DNA of 39,248 nucleotides, from positions 1 to 39,248 of the forward strand of contig NZ_MRCB01000031.1 in NCBI RefSeq assembly GCF_001904635.1, in the 5' to 3' direction. How positions within the stretch are numbered: position 1 is the stretch's first letter; every line of letters starts with the position of its first letter. Source of the DNA: Hydrococcus rivularis NIES-593 (GTDB lineage Bacteria; Cyanobacteriota; Cyanobacteriia; Cyanobacteriales; Microcystaceae). The notes under the pieces were generated by a model. The model did no database searches and was not told the DNA's origin. It saw only the letters and a program-made list of their open reading frames with translations. Below, piece after piece: positions 27,488 to 34,387 of this stretch. The position numbers and the translations under genes are program-made.

Positions 27488-29254
27488 CTAAAAACTAGCG
27501 ATCGCCCGCTTGTAAGAGTCAGACAAAAAAGCTTTTGTCTCCGACTCGGCAGCTTTTCGCAACTGTCTGGTCATCTGGAAGCTAACCAGTCCGATCGCCA
27601 GCCATTGCCCCAACAGCGACAGGAAAAGCGTCGTCGTGCTGACGTAATCGACTGCCCAGACTGAAGCTAGAGAAAAGAGGCCGAATGCAGCCGTTCTGCC
27701 CGGTTCGCCGCCGCTAAAGAGAGCCATAATGGCTAAAGGCAAGAAAATCAGCACGGTGACCGTCGCCGATGCCCAAACCGTTCTTTTTTGACTCTTCATC
27801 ATTAGCATCAGTTGAGCGATGGCGGCGTAAATCAGGATCGTCCCTAAATTGAGCAGCACGCCTGCTAGAAGGCGAAGTTTGTGGTCTTCGAGGGGAAATA
27901 AAAACAGCGAAGGGGAGATAAAAGCCATGACAATTAATAAATTCAGCGCGATCGCAACGGTAGAAGGACTTTTATCTCCCCAAATTAATTCTTTGAGCAA
28001 GTTGCGGCGATCTCGACTCATCTGATGGCGATATCTTACCCAATCTTGCAGTGTCTGGCGATGGGGACTCAAACCTGCCATCAAAAGCAAGAACAGAAGT
28101 AACACAAAAGCTTGCAACATGAAGAAGTTCTCGTAGAGTCGGTAGGATTCGGTCGTTTGTAAAGTAAATCCGAGAATAGTTGCTGCAAAACAGCCAGAGA
28201 TCGCATAACTCTGTCCCTTACTCCACAACGTAGCTAGTTGATTGTGGAAACGGCGTTTTAGTCCCTGTCCGATCCAGTAAATCCACAATCCATAGTTGAC
28301 AAGCATAAAGCCAACGCCAGTCCAAACATTACGCCAAAGCGATTGCCCGTACCAAAGCAAATTGCTTAACCCCCCAGTTCCCGATTGGTAGCCACTTTCT
28401 AAAGCTAAATAGCCAACTGTTTTTGGCGGGAGAAAGGTAGCATGAACCAGATAGGGCAGGACAGTACCGGGATAAAGTAAAGCTAACCAATCAAAAGGAG
28501 TGTGAGTTGCTACAGTCCCTAACCTAACAAAATTCGTTAAGCACGACAGGAAAAACAAAACAACCCCGCTACCCAACCAAGCTTGAAAACCTCCCAACCC
28601 AGTCGTAACGAGTCCGAACAACAAAGCAGCACTCCAGAAGAAAACGCAGCTTGTTGCTAAAACGCCATAGAAACCCAAGATCGCTCCTAACGGAATGCGT
28701 GCGGACAATCCTGCAACTAGGTGCAAAGGCAGTGCCAGTCCTACTGCTAGGCACAATACCACTGGCACCCCTAGCATTTTCCCCAAGAGAATAGTTTTGG
28801 CAGACTGAGGACTGAGGCGGATAAAATTGAGCGTTCCCCGCCTCTGTTCCTGAGACAAGTCAGCAATGAGCATCCAGGTTCCTGCTGCCAGTAAAGCAAA
28901 AATGGCGATGAAACTCAAACAGACAAATATATCTAGCCACCACAGTTGCCAGTTGAGCATCCAGTTGCCCAGCAAGTCTTTGACGCAGAAGTTGTCGATA
29001 CTGTAGGGATAGGGAGTGTAGCCATTCCAATCTATCGGGGGACTGCCAATGCAGTAGCGATTGAATAGATCGTTTGTTGTTAGGTTGGCACTAACCGCAG
29101 GAAGAGATGCTCGATAGTAGAAATAGACTAATAGCTGTACTACCAGAGAAATTCCAGAAGCGATGACGAGATTGCGAGGTTGCAATCGTCCTTTGAGTTC
29201 TCGAAACAGTTGAGGATTGATCTCGCCCAAGCGATCGATTAACGTTGATATCAT
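27488..29254 (-). CDS. ABC-2 type transporter permease
   Basis: A 588-residue protein with about 11-12 hydrophobic helices, including an N-terminal anchor near 30-48, a cytoplasmic QEQRRGTLNFIRLSPQSAKTILLGKMLG stretch near 135-160 that matches the coupling region of ABC-2 permeases, and a second helix bundle after residue 300. It is the last gene of a three-gene minus-strand set with an ATPase (29652-30602) and a small membrane protein (29335-29556). Export of a lipid, polysaccharide or drug is likely but the substrate is not visible. Its C-terminal helix and tail are partly duplicated in the small gene upstream. Confidence 0.88.
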   Translation of the reverse strand: MISTLIDRLGEINPQLFRELKGRLQPRNLVIASGISLVVQLLVYFYYRASLPAVSANLTTNDLFNRYCIGSPPIDWNGYTPYPYSIDNFCVKDLLGNWMLNWQLWWLDIFVCLSFIAIFALLAAGTWMLIADLSQEQRRGTLNFIRLSPQSAKTILLGKMLGVPVVLCLAVGLALPLHLVAGLSARIPLGAILGFYGVLATSCVFFWSAALLFGLVTTGLGGFQAWLGSGVVLFFLSCLTNFVRLGTVATHTPFDWLALLYPGTVLPYLVHATFLPPKTVGYLALESGYQSGTGGLSNLLWYGQSLWRNVWTGVGFMLVNYGLWIYWIGQGLKRRFHNQLATLWSKGQSYAISGCFAATILGFTLQTTESYRLYENFFMLQAFVLLLFLLLMAGLSPHRQTLQDWVRYRHQMSRDRRNLLKELIWGDKSPSTVAIALNLLIVMAFISPSLFLFPLEDHKLRLLAGVLLNLGTILIYAAIAQLMLMMKSQKRTVWASATVTVLIFLPLAIMALFSGGEPGRTAAFGLFSLASVWAVDYVSTTTLFLSLLGQWLAIGLVSFQMTRQLRKAAESETKAFLSDSYKRAIASF

Positions 29255-29334
29255 TGTTTGCTATTCCTCACGACTAGAAAAATAACCATCTAAAAAAGAC
29301 ACAAAGCGAAGGGTTCTCTATCTGCGATCGCTAG

Positions 29335-29556
29335 TTACTGGTAATAGTTTCCTTGAGACAGCAAAGCTTTTGTGCCTGACTCCCCTACTTTTTGCAACTG
29401 TTGAGTCATTAGGAAACCCAGTAAAGTAATAACCATTGACAGACAAACCATCGTTGTCGTGACAGATTCGGTTGCTACTCCTGGAAGACACGAGAGCAAC
29501 CAAACCCAGGTTAACTCATTTGTATTAGTTTCTTTCAATAGAGATGCAATATTCAT
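29335..29556 (-). CDS. Small membrane protein resembling the permease C-terminus
   Basis: From ATG 29556, preceded by a strong AGGAGG nine bases away, this is 73 residues with one or two hydrophobic helices. Its end, MTQQLQKVGESGTKALLS, matches the permease end MTRQLRKAAESETKAFLS at 12 of 18 positions, and the preceding hydrophobic stretch shares a TTT-x-x-x-LS pattern. It is probably a partial duplicate of the neighbouring permease gene that kept a ribosome site and open frame. It may act as an accessory subunit or be a remnant. A longer frame from 29604 crosses the repeat at 29591-29614 and is rejected. Confidence 0.75.
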   Translation of the reverse strand: MNIASLLKETNTNELTWVWLLSCLPGVATESVTTTMVCLSMVITLLGFLMTQQLQKVGESGTKALLSQGNYYQ

Positions 29557-29590
29557 ATCATTAGACCTCCTGAATAAATGTTTTTTTCTT

Positions 29591-29614
29591 ACGCCAAGAC
29601 GCAAAGACGCAAAG
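29591..29614. repeat. Dispersed ACGCAAAG-type repeat
   Basis: The plus strand reads ACGCCAAGACGCAAAG followed by ACGCAAAG. This word is widespread as a short intergenic repeat in many bacterial genomes, including cyanobacteria. Here it separates the ABC ATPase from the small membrane gene. Confidence 0.5.
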
Positions 29615-29651
29615 GATTCCGCTAAGTTAATGACTTTTGCAAAAAGTTTAT

Positions 29652-30602
29652 TTAAGAAACTTGCTTGTGTCCGAGTTTGAGAAAAATAGATTCCAAATCT
29701 TCGGCGGTACAGTGAAACTCTTTTAGAGAAATTCCCGCAGCGACAAGCGATCGCAACAGTTCGGCACTCTCTTCATCTCCTCCAGAAAAATCGACTCGCA
29801 AACTATTTTTTTGAGACAAAACTTCCCAACCTTCTACGCAGGGATGATTTTTTAACTCTCCCTTTAGCGCCTCTAAATCTCCCAACGTTGAGATAACAAT
29901 TTGCTGGCGCGATAGACGCTTATATAACTCTTGTAGCGAAGCACTTTCGACCAGAAAACCCAGTTCCATAATCCCCACCGAAGAACATAATTCTGCGAGA
30001 TCGCTAAGAACGTGGGAAGAAATTAAAATGGTCATGCCTGCTGCTTGCAAAACCTTGATAATTTCCCGAAACTGCATCCGTGCAATGGGATCTAAACCAG
30101 AAACGGGTTCGTCTAGTAACAATAAAATCGGTTCGTGAATAATCGTGCGTGCCAAACTCAGGCGTTGCTTCATTCCCCGCGAGAGAGTGGCAATGAGACT
30201 GTGACGCTTGCTGGTTAGTTGAACTAATTCCAGCACTTCCTGCAAGCGACGGCGACGATGAGGCTGCCTGAGTCGATAAAGTCGTGCGAAGTAGTCTAAA
30301 TAATCCCAAACCGTCAGATCGTCGTATAAAGGGAAGTCGTCGGGAAGATAACCGAGGCGCTGTTTCAGTCGAGGATTGCTGTCATCGCGCAGCAAGCGAT
30401 CGCCGTGGATATAGATTTCTCCTATCGTCGGTTCCTCTGCTGCTGCTAGCATTCGGATCAGAGTGGTTTTTCCGGCACCATTAGGACCGATCAGTCCGTA
30501 AACTTCTCCACTCTCGACCCGTAATTCTATGTTATTGACTGCGATGTGCCGATCGAATTGTTTGGTCAGTCCATAGGTTGCGATCGCCAGTTCCCGTTCC
30601 AT
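29652..30602 (-). CDS. ABC transporter ATP-binding protein
   Basis: A 316-residue ATPase. Walker A GPNGAGKTT lies at 39-47, the signature LSRGMKQR at 140-147, Walker B ILLLLDEP at 159-166 with the D-loop SGLDP and an H-loop in ISSHVLS. The C-terminal 90 residues form the extension typical of ABC-2 exporter ATPases (CcmA/DrrA-like). It should power the permease at 27488-29254; the small membrane gene sits between them. It is the first gene of the set and is divergent from the coiled-coil/OmpA cluster. Confidence 0.95.
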   Translation of the reverse strand: MERELAIATYGLTKQFDRHIAVNNIELRVESGEVYGLIGPNGAGKTTLIRMLAAAEEPTIGEIYIHGDRLLRDDSNPRLKQRLGYLPDDFPLYDDLTVWDYLDYFARLYRLRQPHRRRRLQEVLELVQLTSKRHSLIATLSRGMKQRLSLARTIIHEPILLLLDEPVSGLDPIARMQFREIIKVLQAAGMTILISSHVLSDLAELCSSVGIMELGFLVESASLQELYKRLSRQQIVISTLGDLEALKGELKNHPCVEGWEVLSQKNSLRVDFSGGDEESAELLRSLVAAGISLKEFHCTAEDLESIFLKLGHKQVS

Positions 30603-30937
30603 CCAACTTTCCTCTAAAAAGGTTGAAATATGCCAACTGAATCGATTACAGCCAGCTTAGCCTTTTCTTCAACGACTTGTTAGAGAATTTCCAAAATTGA
30701 AACGATCGGGAGTCGTAGAGATGTTCCCTAAAACGTCCCTACTCGAAACAAAAATTTATGAAAATTATACGTTCAGAAGACTAATGTAAGCATTGGCTAG
30801 AGAGATTATACGATCGGAATTTGACAATATTGAGCAATTGTGTCTGTGTTAGTGTTAAATAACATACCCTAAACTTAGGTGTTGATAAAAGTTATACACT
30901 TTGCCTCCCAAGTTATACGCGATGGAGACTAACACAG
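30603..30937. other. Divergent intergenic region with a 21-bp-spaced direct repeat
   Basis: No gene is visible in these 335 bases, which must contain the promoters of the ABC operon and of the plus-strand cluster. AAGTTATACAC at 30889-30899 and AAGTTATACGC at 30910-30920 are direct repeats exactly 21 bp apart, so on the same face of the helix, ending 17 bases before the ATG at 30938. A TTGACA at 30821-30826 has no convincing -10 partner. Confidence 0.5.
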
Positions 30938-31561
30938 ATGAGTGACATTGCCAAAGAACAGATGAGAGACAGACTGGGCAACATAGACCAAATTCGCAAT
31001 TTATTATTCGGAAAACAGATTGAAGAATACGAACAACGATTTAAAAGTTGCGATCGCCGCCTCGACAGGCTTGAATCAGAACTAGCCAGTTTTCAATCAG
31101 AAATGCGCGATCGCCTTACTCAGCTTCAAGAATCTCTCTCTAGTGAAATCCGCTCTGGGCTTGATTCTCTTGAGAAGAAACTTAAGTATCTTAGCTTAAC
31201 AACTCACGAAGAAACTAGCAAACTTCAACAGGCAGTTAACTTGACCAATCAAAAACTCTCTCAGGGAGTTGAATCTTTGGATAGAAAAGTTAACCATCAA
31301 GCTAATTTTTTAAAAAATGAAATGACTCAAACTAGAGAAAAATTAGAAGGAGAGTTTCAATCATTAAAAACACAAATTTTTGCCGAACTTGAGAAAGGAA
31401 TGTCAGAACTCAAAGATAGTAAAGTTTCTCGCGTAGATTTAGCAGAAGTTTTATTTGAATTATGTCTAAAGATTAAAGGAGCTGAATTCATTCCCAACCT
31501 AAAAGAAGCGGCAGAAAATCACGTTCAAGCAGAGTTTTTGTTGCCAGAGCAATCCCATTAA
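30938..31561 (+). CDS. Coiled-coil protein, first gene of the OmpA/GTPase cluster
   Basis: A 207-residue protein of unknown function. Residues 1-30 include LGNIDQIRNLLFGKQIEEYE; residues 25-160 are an almost continuous charged coiled coil; residues 165-190 (SRVDLAEVLFELCLKIKG) form a hydrophobic C-terminal helix that looks like an interaction motif. It has no signal peptide or membrane segment and should be cytoplasmic. It ends 35 bases before the OmpA-domain gene and is almost certainly co-transcribed with it, so a scaffold or partner role for the cytoplasmic part of that protein is a fair inference. Confidence 0.82.
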   Translation: MSDIAKEQMRDRLGNIDQIRNLLFGKQIEEYEQRFKSCDRRLDRLESELASFQSEMRDRLTQLQESLSSEIRSGLDSLEKKLKYLSLTTHEETSKLQQAVNLTNQKLSQGVESLDRKVNHQANFLKNEMTQTREKLEGEFQSLKTQIFAELEKGMSELKDSKVSRVDLAEVLFELCLKIKGAEFIPNLKEAAENHVQAEFLLPEQSH

Positions 31562-31596
31562 TCTGAGCGACGGAAAGCGAGATCGGGAAGCAGGAT

Positions 31597-33684
31597 ATGG
31601 CGCGATCGCAAGAAAATTCGTCTAGTAAAAAATCTGAATCCGCTAACTCCAATCCAGAAGCAACAGACTCGTTAGAGGAGTTAATTGCTTTACTGAGGAA
31701 TCTGGGATTAGCAAAGGAGGATTTAACTAAGTTTTCTACTTCTTCAAAACAACAAGCCAAACAACAGTCTCAGTCAAATCCCTCAACTCCTCCCCCAGAG
31801 GATCCCGACTTATTATCTTTGCATCGGGCAGTCGTCGAGCTAAAAGAAAAGTTAGAAAGTCTAGAAAATCAAATTTACGAACCAACAGATTTAATTAATC
31901 CCCTTCTTCCCTTAATTACAGAACTGCTCAATCTTAGATCGATAGAATCGCAAGAATCCCTGCTCAAAGCTCTCATTCCGATTATTGACGAGGCAATTAA
32001 ACAGCGATCCGGGCAGGATTTCCAAAAAATGGGAGAGGCAATTGCCCCCGTTCTCCCAACGGCAATTGCCCACGAAATTAAAAATTCGCCCACAGAAATC
32101 GCCAAAGCGATCGCGCCAGAAATGGCGATCGCCATACAAGAACAAATTCGACTCGATCCCGATGCGATCGCAACGACTCTGGGACCGCAAATGGGCGAAG
32201 CGATCAAAAATCAAATCAAGGTCGAACAAAATGCGATGGTAGATGCCCTCTATCCCGTCATCGGCAGAACTATCTCTAAATACATGGTCGAACTCGTTAA
32301 ATCCATCAACGAAAAAGTCGAATCGGCTTTTAGTTTTGAGGGAATCAAACGCAAAATTCGCGCCCAGCTTCAAGGTGTCTCAGAAGCCGAACTGATTCTC
32401 CAAGAAGCGATTAACTATGAAGTGCAGGCAGTTTTTCTGATTCACAAAGCGTCGGGTTTAGTCATCCGCGAACTTCATCCATCCTTAGAGTTGAGGCTGG
32501 AAGCCGATATGTTGGCGGGGTTGCTAACGGCTATCCGCAGCTTTGTTAACGAATGTATCGTACAGCAAGGAGAAGTCTCCGAACTCAACCAAATCGAATA
32601 CGATGCCTCCACAATCGTTCTAGAAGTTGCGGGCTACTGCTACATCGCCGCCGTCATCCGGGGTTCGCCCTCTAAACGGTACATGCAAAAGCTCCGAAAA
32701 ACTCTCGGTAAGATTGTCCTCAAGTACGGCAAGCTCATCGCTGCCTACAATGGCGATCCCGCAATGATTCCCAATTCTATAGAACCGCTGCTGGAAAAGT
32801 TAACGAGAACCGAAGCACAAGAGAAAGCCTCTAAGCCGCCCTATGCACTGTTAGCGATCCTGGGTGCCATAATTTTCTTCTGGGGATTCGTACTCTATCG
32901 AGGTAGCGTTGCCAATCGCATCGAAGCTAAAACCAGTGCTGCTTTGGATGCTGCGCCAGAACTATCCATCTATCGGATCTCTCCTGAGATGCATTGGGGT
33001 AAATTAACGCTCGCCGGAAGAGTTCCCAATCAAGATCTAAAAGACAAAGCCGGAAAAATCGCCAGCCAAGTCGCACCAAATCTTAAAATAGACAATCAAA
33101 TTATCGCTGTAGAAGTCCCAGCCGATCCCGTACTAACCGCAGGAGAGATAGAAAGAGTCACCTGGATTTTTAATCAAAAAGAAGGCGTGGCGATTACTGC
33201 CCATCACGATTACAACACCAAGACAGTCGCAGTTGAAGGCCTCGTCCCCGATCGCAGCGCAGCCGAACAAATTACCCAGGCATTCAAAAAGATTCCAGGC
33301 GTTGAAACCGTCACCAATACAGTACAGATCCGACCGATTCTTGAGACTCGCATTTACTTTGAATCGGGTTCGACTAAATATAGTTCTCCAGACACCGCCG
33401 ATCGCCTCAGAGCCATTCGGCTATTTCTCGATCGCAATCCAGGGGTTCATCTGAGAATTATCGGTCATACCGATTATACGGGATACCAACCTAAAAATCA
33501 GGAGTTGGGCATCCAACGCGCTCGCGTTGTGCAACAGGCATTGATTGCCGAGCAAATCGAGCCTTCTCGATTGCACGTTTCTGACAGTGCCGAACTTCCC
33601 CCCGGCGTTACTCCAGATCGACCTCTATGGTTAAGCCGTTGCGTCCGATTTGAAGTCTTTATTCCTTCCCCAGGCGATCGCTAA
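31597..33684 (+). CDS. OmpA/BON envelope protein with repeat array and Roadblock-like cytoplasmic domain
   Basis: A 695-residue membrane protein. In order: polar N-terminus and coiled coil (1-95); six tandem 23-residue repeats (103-240) with a proline at 105, 128, 151, 174, 197 and 220; a domain at about 264-380 with strand pair VQAVFLIHKASGLVIRE, a helix (ADMLAGLLTAIRSFVNECI), strands through EYDASTIVLEVAGYCYIAAVI and a long helix, an order resembling Roadblock/LC7 folds; one membrane helix (about 415-436); two BON-like domains (445-507, 516-580); and a C-terminal OmpA peptidoglycan-binding domain (585-690) with GHTDYTG and RARVVQQAL. I predict the part before the helix is cytoplasmic and the rest periplasmic. 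The Roadblock call is inference from pattern; OmpA and the membrane helix are firm. Confidence 0.88.
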   Translation: MARSQENSSSKKSESANSNPEATDSLEELIALLRNLGLAKEDLTKFSTSSKQQAKQQSQSNPSTPPPEDPDLLSLHRAVVELKEKLESLENQIYEPTDLINPLLPLITELLNLRSIESQESLLKALIPIIDEAIKQRSGQDFQKMGEAIAPVLPTAIAHEIKNSPTEIAKAIAPEMAIAIQEQIRLDPDAIATTLGPQMGEAIKNQIKVEQNAMVDALYPVIGRTISKYMVELVKSINEKVESAFSFEGIKRKIRAQLQGVSEAELILQEAINYEVQAVFLIHKASGLVIRELHPSLELRLEADMLAGLLTAIRSFVNECIVQQGEVSELNQIEYDASTIVLEVAGYCYIAAVIRGSPSKRYMQKLRKTLGKIVLKYGKLIAAYNGDPAMIPNSIEPLLEKLTRTEAQEKASKPPYALLAILGAIIFFWGFVLYRGSVANRIEAKTSAALDAAPELSIYRISPEMHWGKLTLAGRVPNQDLKDKAGKIASQVAPNLKIDNQIIAVEVPADPVLTAGEIERVTWIFNQKEGVAITAHHDYNTKTVAVEGLVPDRSAAEQITQAFKKIPGVETVTNTVQIRPILETRIYFESGSTKYSSPDTADRLRAIRLFLDRNPGVHLRIIGHTDYTGYQPKNQELGIQRARVVQQALIAEQIEPSRLHVSDSAELPPGVTPDRPLWLSRCVRFEVFIPSPGDR

Positions 33685-33779
33685 AAGACCATCCGTGCTA
33701 ATTTGGAGCTTTAGATATGCGGACTCGATAAAATAAAAAAATTACGGGAATTTTCTCATCTTAAGACGATATGCAAGTT

Positions 33780-33805
33780 AAACTTTTATAAGTTTATAAA
33801 AGTTT
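33780..33805. promoter_or_regulatory. Long AT-rich palindrome before the small GTPase gene
   Basis: Twelve-base arms, AAACTTTTATAA at 33780-33791 and TTATAAAAGTTT at 33794-33805, are perfectly complementary around GT. It lies 15 bases before the GTPase ATG and 95 bases after the OmpA gene. It may be an operator for separate control of the downstream pair, or a weak terminator (the 3' side continues into TTTTAT). Confidence 0.5.
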
Positions 33806-33820
33806 TATCTGATTGTTGAT

Positions 33821-34363
33821 ATGTCCGTCATCTCTAAAAAGATTTGTTTTATTGGCGACTACGGGGTTGGCAAAACGAGTTTAATTCGTCGTTTTGTAGA
33901 CCGACAGTTTAGCGATCAATATTTGTCAACGCTTGGGGTAAAAATTTCGCGAAAGCTAGTCGAAATACCAACTCCGAAAGGGATAGAACGGCAAAAAGTC
34001 CAATTGCTGATCTGGGATCTCGAAGGACGAACCAAATTTCATGCGATTACTTCGAGTTATTTGCAAGGAGCAACCGGAGCGATTATTGTCGCCGATCTCA
34101 ATCGTCGGGATACGATCGCACGCATCCAAGAACACGTCGAGTTGGTGTCTTGTGCCAATCCCAGAGGAATCAGCGCGATCGTAGCCTTGAATAAATCGGA
34201 TCTTATTGATGGAGACGGGTTGGAAAATCTCTCTGAGATCGCTCGATTTCAAGACCATTCTCACATTCTCCCCACCTATATCACTTCTGCTAGGACGGGC
34301 GAAAACGTCGATGAAATGTTCCAAAAATTAGCCCACCGTATGTTAGAAGGCGTAACTGCATAG
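33821..34363 (+). CDS. Ras-like small GTPase
   Basis: A 180-residue single-domain GTPase of the prokaryotic Ras/Rab-like group. G1 is GDYGVGKTS (12-20), G2 Thr37 in STLGVK, G3 WDLEG (65-69), G4 NKSD (124-127) and G5 TSA (155-157), so nucleotide binding should be intact. The residue after the G3 glycine, where Ras has catalytic Gln61, is Arg70, so intrinsic hydrolysis is probably slow and dependent on a partner. There is no C-terminal prenylation or other membrane anchor. It sits 136 bases after the OmpA/Roadblock-like gene and 24 bases before the c-di-GMP enzyme gene, suggesting a shared pathway. Confidence 0.93.
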   Translation: MSVISKKICFIGDYGVGKTSLIRRFVDRQFSDQYLSTLGVKISRKLVEIPTPKGIERQKVQLLIWDLEGRTKFHAITSSYLQGATGAIIVADLNRRDTIARIQEHVELVSCANPRGISAIVALNKSDLIDGDGLENLSEIARFQDHSHILPTYITSARTGENVDEMFQKLAHRMLEGVTA

Positions 34364-34387
34364 TCGAGTAACCTCAGCTGTATCTTT

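Noticed and set aside
29591-29614. Short tandem ACGCAAAG words as a CRISPR fragment
   Set aside because: There are only two near-copies with no spacers and no cas genes; it is a dispersed intergenic repeat.
31912-32373. 153-residue antisense ORF opposite the repeat array
   Set aside because: Its length follows from the periodic codon pattern of the 23-residue repeats on the other strand.
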